Shown here: positions 30,181 to 39,490 of the stretch, one piece after another
Numbering within the stretch: the first letter of the stretch is position 1
Layout: each line of letters begins with the position of its first letter
NCBI RefSeq assembly: GCF_030852425.1
Contig: NZ_NSDM01000006.1
Location: 310,001-374,000, forward strand
Source: Saccharothrix longispora
Lineage (GTDB): Bacteria > Actinomycetota > Actinomycetes > Mycobacteriales > Pseudonocardiaceae
Length of the DNA: 64,000 nt
Direction: 5' to 3'
Notes under the pieces: generated by a model
Told to the model about the DNA's origin: nothing
What the model saw: only the letters and a program-made list of their open reading frames with translations
Databases searched by the model: none
Position numbers and translations under genes: made by a program

Positions 30181-31172
30181 ACGACGGACTCGTCTACCAG
30201 GGCACGGGCGGGGTCGCGCGGACCTCGATCACCGACCTGCCCCCGCCCCCGCCGTGGCGCGCGTTCACGGGCACCGGCACCACCTCGCGGCCCACCGACG
30301 ACGGCGGCGAGGGCGACCGCCGCGTCGGCGCCGTGCGCAGCGTCCCCCGCACCCCGCAGCCCGACGAGGTCGCGATGGTCAACGCCGCCATCCGCCTGCG
30401 CAGGCCCCTGCTCGTGACCGGCGCGCCGGGCACCGGCAAGTCGTCCCTGGCCTACCTGGTCGCCCGGGAGCTGGGCCTGGGCCCGGTGCTGCGCTGGCCG
30501 GTGACCAGCAAGACCACCCTCAAGGAGGGGCTGTACCTCTACGACGCGATCGGGCGCGTGCAGGCCGTCGGCGCGGGGGACCCCGACTCGGGCATCGGCG
30601 ACTACATCCACCTCGGGCCGCTGGGCACCGCCCTGCTCCCCCACGACCTGCCGCGCGTGCTGCTGATCGACGAACTCGACAAGGGCGACATCGACCTGCC
30701 CAACGACCTCCTCAACGTCTTCGAGGAGGGCGAGTACGAGATCCCGGAGCTCGTCCGCCACGCCAAGCACCGCGCCGAGGTCGACGTGCTCACCGCCGAC
30801 CGGGGCCACGCCGCGACGGTGCGGCACGGCCTGGTGCGCTGCCGCGAGTTCCCGATCGTGATCATCACCAGCAACGGCGAGCGCGAGTTCCCGCCCGCCT
30901 TCCTCCGCCGCTGCCTCAGGTTGCACGTCGCGCAGCCCGGCCGCGAGCAACTCGGCCAGATGGTCGCCGTGCACTTCGGCGACGCCCACGGCGTGGACCT
31001 CGGCCGCCTGATCGGCGACTTCCTGCACCACCGCGAGGACGTCGGCACCGTCTCCGCCGACCAGTTGCTCAACGCCGTGCACCTCGCGACCTCGGGCGCC
31101 TACCAGCAGGACGAGGACTGGACCGACCTGCTCAAGGCGATCTGGCACCCGCTGTCCGCGGAGGCCGGATGA
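30177..31172 (+). CDS. MoxR-family AAA+ ATPase
   Basis: A 331-residue AAA+ ATPase. The N-terminal LPPPPPWRAF segment is typical of MoxR proteins in VMAP/vWA operons. Walker A GAPGTGKS is at 82-89, Walker B VLLIDELDKGD at about 161-171, sensor 1 in IIITSNGEREF, then an arginine-finger region FLRRCLRL. These act as chaperone-like remodelers together with the vWA partner. It overlaps both neighbours by ATGA, so the three proteins are probably made in fixed ratio. Confidence 0.92.
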   Translation: MNDGLVYQGTGGVARTSITDLPPPPPWRAFTGTGTTSRPTDDGGEGDRRVGAVRSVPRTPQPDEVAMVNAAIRLRRPLLVTGAPGTGKSSLAYLVARELGLGPVLRWPVTSKTTLKEGLYLYDAIGRVQAVGAGDPDSGIGDYIHLGPLGTALLPHDLPRVLLIDELDKGDIDLPNDLLNVFEEGEYEIPELVRHAKHRAEVDVLTADRGHAATVRHGLVRCREFPIVIITSNGEREFPPAFLRRCLRLHVAQPGREQLGQMVAVHFGDAHGVDLGRLIGDFLHHREDVGTVSADQLLNAVHLATSGAYQQDEDWTDLLKAIWHPLSAEAG

Positions 31173-34100
31173 GCGAACCGCACGGCGAGCCACCGGTCCG
31201 CGAGGTGCTGCTCCAGCACCTCGACGCCACCGACAGCCGCGTCGAGAAGCTGCGCACCGCCGACCTCACCCTGCGCGAGGTCCGCGACTCGTTGTGGCTC
31301 GTCCGCACCACCCCGACCCTGCCGCGGCTGCCGGCTGCGGGCGCACGACCGACCGCGCCGCCCCGCGGGCGACCCGCCGAGGACCCGGCACCGCCCGAGC
31401 CCCCCGCACCGGCCGACGGACCGCCGGACGAGCCGCTCACCAGCGAACCGACCGGTGCCGAGCCCGGGCCGGACCCCGACCGCACCGGTCTGCAGCGCTG
31501 GACGCCCACGCCCACCACGATGGCCCGTGCCGACCCGGTGATCACCCTCAACGGCGCGGTCAGCGCCGTCTCGGCGTGGCCGACCGTGCCCGCGCTGCCC
31601 GAGCGCCGCCAGATCAGCCGCGCCCTGCGCCCGCTGGGGCGCCGCCACCTCTCGTCCCGCGTGCAGGTGCTCGACGAGGAGGCCACCGCCGTACGCGCCG
31701 CCCGGGACCGCCTCTGGCTGCCCGAGTGGCGCGACGCGCCGTGGCGGCGCTTCGAGGTCGCCCTGGTCGTGGACACCACGGTGGCCGCCGAGATCTGGCG
31801 GCAGACCGTGCGCGAGTTCCGCGTCCTGCTCGAACGCCAGGGCGCGTTCCGCGACGTCCGCACCTACGAACTCGACTCCACCGGCTCCGACCCCGAGCAG
31901 GTCGCCCTGCGCTCCGAGGGCGGCGCCACGCACGACTGGCAGTACCTCGCCGACCCGGCGGGGAACCGCATCGTGCTCGTGCTGACCGACACCATCGGCC
32001 GCGCCTGGCACAGCGGCGCGGTCGGCCACGTCCTGCACCACTGGGGTCGCCACGTCCCGGTGGCCGTGGTGCAGACCCTCGCGCAACGGCTGTGGTCCTG
32101 GGGCGGCCTGCCGACCCGGCGCATGAAGCTCTCCGCGCCCGCCCCCGGCGTGCCCAACCACCGGCTGCGCGTCGCGGGCGCGGACACCCCCGCCACCGCC
32201 GTGCCGGTCCTGGGCCTGTCCGCCGAGTGGATGACCCAGTGGGCCAGGCTCCTCACCTCCGGCACGGAGTGGGTCGAGACCACCGCGGCCCTCGTCGTCC
32301 CCCGGACCGAACCCGCGCCCGTGCCCCTGGCCGAGGAGCAGCTGTCCGCCGCCGAGAGCGTGCTGCGCTTCCGCACCTACGCCTCCGTGGACGGCTTCCA
32401 CCTGGCCGGTCTGCTCGCCGCCACCCCGCTCAGCCCGCAGCTCATGGGCCTGGTCCAGCGGGTCCTGCTGCCCGGCTCCGACCTGTCCGCGTTGGCCGAG
32501 GTGATGCTCGGCGGCCTCATGACGCGGCTGCCCGGCACCGACGGCGACACCGACGCCGTCGCCTACGACTTCAACACCGGGGTGCGCGAGGAACTCCTCG
32601 CCACCTCGCGCCGATCCGACACCGCCCGCGTCGCCCGCGTGCTCGACCAGTACGCCGGCGACGGCAACGAGGCGCTGCGCAACTACCGCCTGGCGCTCGA
32701 CGAACCCGACCAGACCGAGGCCCTCGCACCCTCGGCGGAGAACCTCCCCTACCTGAAGGTCCAGGAAGCGGTCTTCAGGGCGCTGTCCGGACCGTACGCG
32801 CGGAGATCCCAGCGCATCGGTGCCTCGATCCGCCCTCCGCGCCACCGGCCGGAGGCCGGTGGCGCGGACGGGGAGAACAGTTCAACCAGTGCGGAGCACC
32901 ACTTGACGAGTACGGATGTCCAGCCGATCGCGCGCACGGCCGGCCCCCAGCCGTCCGAAGGAGAAGACATGACCTCTCCCGGAACGCCACTGTTCACCGG
33001 CGAACGGCTGCCCGGCGCCACACAGCCGCAGGTGTGGGGTCACGTCCCGCTGCGCAACCCCGACTTCGTCGGGCGCGGCGAACTGCTCGAACAACTGCGG
33101 CTGCGACTGAGCGAGGCGGGCCCCACCGCGGTGCTGCCGGAGGCGCTGCACGGCATGGGCGGCGTCGGCAAGTCCCAGACCGTGGTGGAGTACATCCACC
33201 GGCACGCGAGCGAGTACGAGGTCGTGTGGTGGATCTCCGCGGAGCGGGACGCGCAGATCAAGGCCAGCTTCGTGGAACTGGCCAACAAACTGGGCGTGGC
33301 GGCCGCGAGCGCCGCCGACACGGCGGTCCCGGCAGTGCTGGAGGCGCTGCGCCTCGGCACGCCGTTCGGCAAGTGGATGCTCGTCTTCGACAACGCCGAC
33401 CGCCCGCAGGACGTCCGGCGCTACTTCCCCGCCGGCACCGGACACATCGTCGTCACCTCCCGCAACAGCGAGTGGGGCGGTTTCGCGCGCGCGGTCGAGG
33501 TCGACCTGTTCACCCGCGAGGAGAGCGTCGAACTCCTGCACCGCCGCGGCGGCGACCTGGACGACGCCGAGGCCGACGCCCTGGCCGACGCCCTGGGCGA
33601 CCTCCCGCTGGCCGTGGAGCAGGCCGCCGCGTGGCGCGCCCAAACCGGCATGCAGGTGTCCGAATACCTGGAGCTGCTGGCCCAGAACCGCACGGAACTC
33701 CTGGAGTCGGGCACCTCCAGCGAGGACCAGCTCCCGGTCGCGGCGGCGTGGAACGTCCCGCTCAACCGCCTCAAGCACGACCACCGCGCCGCCCTGGAAC
33801 TGCTCCAGGTGTGCGCCTTCTTCGGCCCGGAACCCATCTCCCAACAGCTGTTCCGCGGCGTGCGCGACGCACCCGTGCCCGACTCGCTGGGCGACGCGCT
33901 GCGCGACCCCATCAAGCTCAGCCGCGCCGTGCGCGAGATCAGCCGCTACAGCCTCGCCAAGATCGACCACCGCGCCAACGCCCTGCAACTGCACCGCTTG
34001 GTGCAGACGGTCCTCAAGAACCAGCTCGACGAGAGCGAGCAGAACGCGATGCGGCACGCCGTGCACGTGCTGCTGGTCAACGGCGACCCGCTGGACCCGG

Positions 34101-35503
34101 AGTCGGCCGACAACTGGCCCCGCTACGCCGAACTCCTGCCGCACGCGCTGGTGTCGCGCGCGGTCGACTGCCCGGACCGCTGGGTGCGCGGACTCGTCAT
34201 CAACCTCGTGCGCTACCTGCTCAGCGCGGGCGACTTCGACGGGGCCCGGGAGCTGGCCGCCCAGGCCATGGAGTCCTGGCGCACCTCGTTGGGGGAGCGC
34301 GAGTTCGACACGCTGGAGATCACCCGCCGCTACGGCATCTCGCTGCGCCGGCTGGGTCGCCTCGCGGAGGCCCAGCAGCTCAACGAGCGCACGCACCAAC
34401 TGTTCCGCGAGGTCGTCGGCGACAACCACGAGAGCATGCTGCTCATGCTCGACACCATCGCCCTCGACCGGCGGGCGCAGGGCCAGTTCGCCGAGGAGCT
34501 GGACATGCGCCAACAGGTCTACGACCGCGCCGTGCAGATCCTCGGCGTCGACGACCCCATGACGTTGACCTACGCCAACAACCTGGCCAGCTCGTTCCGC
34601 CTCATGGGCGACTACCGGCAGGCGTTGACGATCGACGAGCTGAACCTGCTCCGCCGGACCGCCGCCCTGGGGCCGACCCACCACTCCACCCTGGCCAGCG
34701 GCAACAGCATCTACATGGACATGCGCGAGCTGGGCGAGTACGTCGAGGCGGCGAGGCTCCAGGACGAGGCGCTGGTGGTTCAGCGCGAGCTGTTCGGGGA
34801 CGACCACCCGCGGGTCATCGGCGCGACCCGCAGCCTGTCTGTCGCCCTGCGGAAGGCCGGTGAGCACGAGCGGGCGAAGGGGCTGTCCGAGGACTGCCTG
34901 ATCCGGTACCGGCGCCGGCACGGCGAGCAGCACACCGACACGATCACGGCGCGGATGAACCTGGCCACGGACCTGCGGCACCTGGGCGACCTCGACGGCT
35001 CGCTCCTCGAGGCACGGCGCAGCTACGAGGCGTTCCAGCGCTTCCAGGGCGGCTCCCACCCCTACACGCTGATCGCGGGGTTGAACCTGGCGGTGACGCT
35101 GCGCCTGCGCGGCGAGGTCGCCGAGGCGCTGGCGGTCGACCGGGAGATGCACACCAAGCTGATCGGGGTGTTCGACGCCGATCACCCGTTCGCCCTCGTG
35201 GCCGCCACCAACCTGGCGAGCGACCTGGCCGCGACCGGTGACCACACCGCCGCCAGGGAGATGGACGAGGACACGCTGGAGCGGTCGACCCGCGTGCTGG
35301 GCGCCGAGCACCCGTCGACCCTCGCGGTGGCGCTGAACCTCGCGATCGACCTCGACGCGCTCGGCGAGGAGAACGAGTCGGCGGTGCTGCACGCCCGCAC
35401 GGTCGCGTCGTTCCGCAAGGTGCTCGGCGACGAGCACCCGGCGACGGTCGCGGCGACCCAGTACGTGCGGGCGAACTGCGACACGGACACGATGCAGTTC
35501 TGA
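31169..35503 (+). CDS. vWA-like / NB-ARC / TPR fusion protein (SAV_2336-like N-terminus, FxsT-like C-terminus)
   Basis: A 1444-residue fusion. Residues 1-580 resemble the vWA-like region of SAV_2336-type proteins found next to MoxR ATPases (RFEVALVVDTTVAAEIW near 194-210, with a degenerate metal site DTTVA). Residues 601-1444 form a STAND protein: NB-ARC with Walker A GMGGVGKS near 662-669, MLVFDNAD and DLPLAVEQAAAW, followed by about ten TPRs (about 1000-1440), like the TPR protein of FxSxx-COOH peptide systems. The start overlaps moxR as ATGA. Internal ATG at residue 601 has its own strong ribosome site. It ends 7 bases from the convergent hydroxylase gene. Confidence 0.85.
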   Translation: MSEPHGEPPVREVLLQHLDATDSRVEKLRTADLTLREVRDSLWLVRTTPTLPRLPAAGARPTAPPRGRPAEDPAPPEPPAPADGPPDEPLTSEPTGAEPGPDPDRTGLQRWTPTPTTMARADPVITLNGAVSAVSAWPTVPALPERRQISRALRPLGRRHLSSRVQVLDEEATAVRAARDRLWLPEWRDAPWRRFEVALVVDTTVAAEIWRQTVREFRVLLERQGAFRDVRTYELDSTGSDPEQVALRSEGGATHDWQYLADPAGNRIVLVLTDTIGRAWHSGAVGHVLHHWGRHVPVAVVQTLAQRLWSWGGLPTRRMKLSAPAPGVPNHRLRVAGADTPATAVPVLGLSAEWMTQWARLLTSGTEWVETTAALVVPRTEPAPVPLAEEQLSAAESVLRFRTYASVDGFHLAGLLAATPLSPQLMGLVQRVLLPGSDLSALAEVMLGGLMTRLPGTDGDTDAVAYDFNTGVREELLATSRRSDTARVARVLDQYAGDGNEALRNYRLALDEPDQTEALAPSAENLPYLKVQEAVFRALSGPYARRSQRIGASIRPPRHRPEAGGADGENSSTSAEHHLTSTDVQPIARTAGPQPSEGEDMTSPGTPLFTGERLPGATQPQVWGHVPLRNPDFVGRGELLEQLRLRLSEAGPTAVLPEALHGMGGVGKSQTVVEYIHRHASEYEVVWWISAERDAQIKASFVELANKLGVAAASAADTAVPAVLEALRLGTPFGKWMLVFDNADRPQDVRRYFPAGTGHIVVTSRNSEWGGFARAVEVDLFTREESVELLHRRGGDLDDAEADALADALGDLPLAVEQAAAWRAQTGMQVSEYLELLAQNRTELLESGTSSEDQLPVAAAWNVPLNRLKHDHRAALELLQVCAFFGPEPISQQLFRGVRDAPVPDSLGDALRDPIKLSRAVREISRYSLAKIDHRANALQLHRLVQTVLKNQLDESEQNAMRHAVHVLLVNGDPLDPESADNWPRYAELLPHALVSRAVDCPDRWVRGLVINLVRYLLSAGDFDGARELAAQAMESWRTSLGEREFDTLEITRRYGISLRRLGRLAEAQQLNERTHQLFREVVGDNHESMLLMLDTIALDRRAQGQFAEELDMRQQVYDRAVQILGVDDPMTLTYANNLASSFRLMGDYRQALTIDELNLLRRTAALGPTHHSTLASGNSIYMDMRELGEYVEAARLQDEALVVQRELFGDDHPRVIGATRSLSVALRKAGEHERAKGLSEDCLIRYRRRHGEQHTDTITARMNLATDLRHLGDLDGSLLEARRSYEAFQRFQGGSHPYTLIAGLNLAVTLRLRGEVAEALAVDREMHTKLIGVFDADHPFALVAATNLASDLAATGDHTAAREMDEDTLERSTRVLGAEHPSTLAVALNLAIDLDALGEENESAVLHARTVASFRKVLGDEHPATVAATQYVRANCDTDTMQF
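32958..32971 (+). promoter_or_regulatory. Internal ribosome-binding site and start in the fusion gene
   Basis: AAGGAG at 32958-32963 followed by ATG at 32969, in frame, exactly at the junction between the low-complexity linker and the NB-ARC part (MTSPGTPLFTGERL). It would give a free 844-residue NB-ARC/TPR protein in addition to the full fusion, or is a relic of two formerly separate genes. Confidence 0.55.
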
Positions 35504-35510
35504 TCACCGG

Positions 35511-37250
35511 TCACCTGGTGGCCCGGTCGAACCAGGCCACCAGGGCCACCGGGTCGGGTGCGGCCGCGGCGCGCGCGGCGACGCCGCGATGGACGGCGCA
35601 CACGACCTCGGGCATCACGCGCACGGTCGGCGAACGGAGCGCCAAGCCCAGCCCGGCCCAGGAGGCGCTGTCGTGCGGCGCGCCGAGCAGCCGCGCGGCG
35701 AAGCCCCGCACGGCCCCGACCCGGTCGTCCCGGAGGTAGTCGTGCTCGGGGGTGCGGCGGTACGACAGCCGGGCGAACTCGTCGGGGTCGAGGGCGCGCA
35801 GCCTGAGCAGCGCGGTGAGCGCGGAGTCCCCTGCCGCGGCGGACGGGACGACACGACCACCGCGCGGGTCGACGACCGGGGCGGGGCGCCGGTCGAGCCA
35901 CGCGGTGACCGCCGCGTCGACCGCACCGGGGTCCGGGCGGACGTGCCGCAGTCGCCAGGTCGTCGCGTGCAGCGCCGTGATCTCGTCCACGGCGGTCGCG
36001 ACGTCCGGCCACAGGTCGTCGGGCGCGCACGCGGCGAGGCGCACCGCCACCCCCGCCACGAACCGGCGGCCGAGGTCGGTGAGCTCCACCAGGCCGCGCA
36101 TGCCGTCGACCGCCGCCCCCACCTGGCGGGCGCGGTGCCCCAGGTTGAACTGCGCGCGGCGGGCCAGGGACGCGGGCACGTGCCCGCGCTGCGCGTGCCA
36201 GTACTCCGCCACGCTGACGAAGGCGTAGACGCCGTGCAGCAGCCCTTCGAGCGACCGGGGGTCGTCGCGCCACGGTGCGTAGTGCACGGGCTCGTCGTCG
36301 CCGGTGTGCAGGTCGACCAGGTCGAGCAGTGCGTTGACCTTGGAGTGCTGGATCTCGTGCACGAGCGCTTCGCCGAACTCGACCGCGGAGCGCTTGGGCG
36401 ACAGGGCGATGGCCCCGAACGCGGCCGACGAGGACGCGGCGAACACGTCGCGCCGGGTGTCGAGCGGGACGACCGCCGCCAGTCCCGCCGCGAGCTCCTC
36501 GGCCTGCGGCCGGTGGTGCTCGGCGAGCAGTTCCCAGGTCTCGCCCAGCAGCTTGCGCCACTCGTCCCACGTCGCGTCGTCGAGAGGGCCGGGCGGCACC
36601 GGTCCGGTGAACTCGCGGTAGGGCTCCAGGTCGTCGACCAGCACGTCGAAGCCGTACCCGCGAGCGGAGCCGCGCAGCCTCTTGGCCTTCGCCCAGCCGA
36701 CGGACGTGTCGACGCCCGGCACCTCGACCGACAGGCCGGCGGCGGAGTTGACCACCCTGGCCTGTCCCACCGGGAAGCGCCGTGAGAGCCGGAAGGCGCC
36801 CACCGAGGGGATCGTCACGGTGCCGTGCACCACGGGCACGGTCACGTCGCACGGCAGGTCGGCCCGCACCGCCGCGGCGGCGGCGACGGCGTGGAACCAA
36901 CCGACCTCCGACCACAGCGGCGTCGCGTCCGCCGCCGTGCCGAGCACCTGCCGCAGCGCGCGGCCGAGCCACACGCCGACGGAGTGGTGCATCAGCACGC
37001 TCTCCACGACTTCCGGCGCGGTCCGCTCGGCGGACGCCAACAATGCCCAGGCTCCGTCCAGGTCGGCGAACGGCCCCAACCTCTCACCGATCGGGCGCGC
37101 TGCTTCCAGGAATGCGCGCAAGCGGAGCCTGCGAACGCTGTGCTGCGTTCTCCGCAAAATTGCCATTCCATCGACCGACACGGCTCCCGAGCAGATCTCG
37201 TCGAACACGAACCGCGGTAAGCGGTGGGTGTCGAGCTCCCGGAAGTCCAC
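35511..37250 (-). CDS. HExxH-type putative peptide beta-hydroxylase
   Basis: A 579-residue protein of the family annotated as HExxH motif peptide-modification proteins (alpha-ketoglutarate-HExxH hydroxylases) found in FxSxx-COOH loci. The metal motif is HEIQH at 298-302, inside EFGEALVHEIQHSKVNALLDL. The N-terminal half lacks a radical SAM domain, which some relatives carry. GTG start 3 bases after the peptide gene stop, so peptide and enzyme form an operon. It would hydroxylate the peptide encoded upstream; this is inference. Confidence 0.8.
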   Translation of the reverse strand: MDFRELDTHRLPRFVFDEICSGAVSVDGMAILRRTQHSVRRLRLRAFLEAARPIGERLGPFADLDGAWALLASAERTAPEVVESVLMHHSVGVWLGRALRQVLGTAADATPLWSEVGWFHAVAAAAAVRADLPCDVTVPVVHGTVTIPSVGAFRLSRRFPVGQARVVNSAAGLSVEVPGVDTSVGWAKAKRLRGSARGYGFDVLVDDLEPYREFTGPVPPGPLDDATWDEWRKLLGETWELLAEHHRPQAEELAAGLAAVVPLDTRRDVFAASSSAAFGAIALSPKRSAVEFGEALVHEIQHSKVNALLDLVDLHTGDDEPVHYAPWRDDPRSLEGLLHGVYAFVSVAEYWHAQRGHVPASLARRAQFNLGHRARQVGAAVDGMRGLVELTDLGRRFVAGVAVRLAACAPDDLWPDVATAVDEITALHATTWRLRHVRPDPGAVDAAVTAWLDRRPAPVVDPRGGRVVPSAAAGDSALTALLRLRALDPDEFARLSYRRTPEHDYLRDDRVGAVRGFAARLLGAPHDSASWAGLGLALRSPTVRVMPEVVCAVHRGVAARAAAAPDPVALVAWFDRATR

Positions 37251-37253
37251 GCC

Positions 37254-37433
37254 CTACCCGTTGATCTGGGCCTGCTCCTGGACCGAATCGCCGAAGTCAC
37301 CGGACCGGAACCGGTCCAGCGTGCGGCGAACGGCCCGGTCCAGCGCGGGGTCGCGCAGGGATCTCATCTCGGACAACGACGTCGAAGTCAGGTCCAACAA
37401 CTCCGAGGACAGTTCCGGTGTTTCCACCGTCAC
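37254..37433 (-). CDS. Precursor-like peptide, FxsA-related leader but without FxSxx C-terminus
   Basis: A 59-residue peptide (a GTG at 37442 would add three residues). The GTG at 37433 follows GGGGAGG with normal spacing. The leader-like part SSELLDLTSTSLSEMRS then DPALDRAVRRTL resembles FxsA precursors, and a second copy of this segment exists at 41382-41511. The C-terminus is GDFGDSVQEQAQING, not F-x-S-x-x; an internal FRSGD is 18 residues from the end. It is probably the substrate of the HExxH enzyme. Confidence 0.7.
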   Translation of the reverse strand: MTVETPELSSELLDLTSTSLSEMRSLRDPALDRAVRRTLDRFRSGDFGDSVQEQAQING

Positions 37434-37652
37434 GTCGACCACCTCCCCGATGCCCGCCCGATTCCATCATGCACGACCACGCACGCGCGCGGCAGCGTCC
37501 AGCCGGATATTCCACCGAGGCCGACAGGCGCATTCCACGCGCGAGACCACCGCCCACCTGGCGAACTCGGCAATCCGGTGCCGGTCCACGTGGACGGCGG
37601 CGAACCCGCCCCGAAGCCGTTCGCGACCGCCGCGCGGGTACGGTCGCCGATC

Positions 37653-38294
37653 ATGGAGGCGGTGCGGGTCGTGTCGGGGGCGGAACTGGGCGGTGCGGGG
37701 CTGCCGTCCGGGCGGCCGGTTCTGGTGCTGGTCGGTGGCGCCGACGGCGTGCCGGCCGACGACGTGGACCGGCTGGAGCGGGTGCTGCGCGACCTGGTCC
37801 CGCTGCTGGAGCGGCACCGCGCGGTGGTGGTCGACGGTGGCACGGACGTGGGCGTGATGCGGGCCGTCGGTCGGGCTCGGGCGGCGGCCGGGGGCCGGTT
37901 CCCGCTGGTCGGGGTGATCGTGGAGGCGCTCGCCGGGCAGGCCGGGACCGAGCCGAACCACACGCACCTGGTGCTCGTGCCCGGTTCCGCCTGGGGGGAC
38001 GAGGTGGCGTGGCTGGCGGAGGTGGCCGCGGTGGTGGCGGGGCCGCGGCCGTCGTTGACGGTGCTCGCCAACGGCGGGCCCGTCGCGTTCGACGACGCCG
38101 AGCAGAGCCTGCGGCTGGACCGGCCGCTGGTGGTGCTGCGCGGCACCGGGCGCACGGCGGACGCCATCGCGGGCGGCGCGGACGAGCGCTCGGCCACCCT
38201 CGCCGGGTCGCCGCTGACCGCGGTGCTGGACGCGGAGGAGTTGCGCGCGCACGTCGAAGGGGTGTTCTCGGCTCGACCGGGAAGGTCGGGGTGA
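37653..38294 (+). CDS. SLOG-domain protein (LSDAT, TRPM-related prokaryotic type)
   Basis: A 213-residue Rossmann-like protein. PVLVLVGGADGVPADDVDRL opens the fold, VVVDGGTDVGVMRAVGRAR holds the glycine-rich phosphate site, and EPNHTHLVLVPGSAWGDEV follows; these match the LSDAT SLOG family, which binds nucleotide-derived signals and is related to the N-terminal domain of TRPM channels. Divergent from the precursor-peptide gene and likely part of the same accessory region. No effector or channel domain is fused. Confidence 0.75.
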   Translation: MEAVRVVSGAELGGAGLPSGRPVLVLVGGADGVPADDVDRLERVLRDLVPLLERHRAVVVDGGTDVGVMRAVGRARAAAGGRFPLVGVIVEALAGQAGTEPNHTHLVLVPGSAWGDEVAWLAEVAAVVAGPRPSLTVLANGGPVAFDDAEQSLRLDRPLVVLRGTGRTADAIAGGADERSATLAGSPLTAVLDAEELRAHVEGVFSARPGRSG

Positions 38295-38307
38295 CCTGCT
38301 CGCGGGG

Positions 38308-39018
38308 TCAGCGGCACACGGACGCGAGCAGACCGACCGCGGGGAGCGTGCCGGCGGCGGTGCGGCGTTCCTCGGCCCGGCGGACGGCGTCGAGGGCGTC
38401 GGGAACGCGGGTGGCCGGTTCGGCCCAGGCACCGCCCCGGCCGTCGAGCAGGCGCCACAGCACGGCCGTGGGCACCGCGACCGGGTCGGAACCGACGCGG
38501 CCCAGCGCGTCGAGCATGGCGGAGCCCCGGTGGAGGGACTCGTGGCCGGTGACCCAGGCGTCGAGCAGGTCGTCGGACGGGGTCTCACCGGTGAGCAGCC
38601 CGGCGGCGGTCGGCAGCGCGCGGTTGTCGTAGGGGAAGTCGGCGGCCGCGTGGTCCACCCGCTCCCAGGCGAACTCCTCGACGACGACCCGCCCACCTGG
38701 GGCGAGCAGCGCGGCGGCGTGGGCGAGGACGCCGTCCAGGTCCTCGGCGTGGTGCAGGGAACGGGTGAACAGCACGACGTCGTACTCACCGGAGACGGTG
38801 AGGACGTCGGCGTGGACGACGCGCACGCCGCGTTCGCGGGCCGCGGCGGCCATCCCGGCATCGCGGTCCACCCCGGTGACCTCGTAGCCCAGGCGGGCGA
38901 GGGCGGCGGCCAGGGCGCCACGGCCGCAGCCGACCTCCAGGACGCGAGCCGGGGGTGCCGGCAGCAGCGGCTTCAGGTGGGTGAGGGTGTGGGGCACGGC
39001 GACGGTGCTCAGGTCCAT
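38308..39018 (-). CDS. Class I SAM-dependent methyltransferase
   Basis: A 236-residue methyltransferase with motif I VLEVGCGRGALA (about 26-37), GVDRD (motif II), YDVVLFTRSLHH and GGRVVVEEF. The C-terminal half gives no substrate clue. Convergent with the SLOG gene, 13 bases apart. Remnants of another methyltransferase lie just upstream at 39252-39475. Confidence 0.88.
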   Translation of the reverse strand: MDLSTVAVPHTLTHLKPLLPAPPARVLEVGCGRGALAAALARLGYEVTGVDRDAGMAAAARERGVRVVHADVLTVSGEYDVVLFTRSLHHAEDLDGVLAHAAALLAPGGRVVVEEFAWERVDHAAADFPYDNRALPTAAGLLTGETPSDDLLDAWVTGHESLHRGSAMLDALGRVGSDPVAVPTAVLWRLLDGRGGAWAEPATRVPDALDAVRRAEERRTAAGTLPAVGLLASVCR

Positions 39019-39251
39019 CCGGGCAACCCTAGGACCGGGGTCGCGGAGCGGGCGACGGGTTTCCGGTGGTTTCCCGACCGCCGGCGGTCGGTCGTGGTCC
39101 CGTCCGCTCCGGTCCGGCGGATGGGCGAGCGGTGCGCCTGCGGTCCGCTACTCGGCTCCGAACAGCGGGCGGATCGAGTTGGTCGGCCCCTGGTGGCGGA
39201 TCTCGGGTCCTCCGTGCGGCACGGGTGGCCCCGGCTGTCGACTGGAGCGGC

Positions 39252-39475
39252 CCAGTCGGCTCGCAGTGCTCGGACGAAGAGGAAGACCGGTCTGGTGTTG
39301 AGCACGTCGGACGACCCTGGCGTGACGTCCGGGGCCGCTTCTGGTCGCGGCTCGTCGACGACGTCGACCACGAACCCCGCCCGCCGCAGTTCCCCGAAGA
39401 TCGCAGACAGTGGTCGACGGAACAGCTCGGCGGTCACCACCCGTCCGCCCAGGGCCCAGGTCCCGCTGACCTGGA
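39252..39475 (-). pseudogene. Remnant of a SAM methyltransferase C-terminus
   Basis: Read leftward, the frame gives GTWALGGRVVTAELFRRPLS, then AGFVVDVVDEPRPE and RPVFLFVRALRAD, which is the C-terminal pattern of small-molecule methyltransferases. The upstream SAM-binding part is missing and no stop follows the conserved end, so the gene is truncated at both sides. Confidence 0.55.
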
Positions 39476-39490
39476 CAGCACGGCGGGCGC

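Noticed and set aside
37254-37433. True FxSxx-COOH (FxsA) precursor
   Set aside because: The C-terminus is not F-x-S-x-x and no FxsB radical SAM or FxsC gene is present; only the leader is similar.
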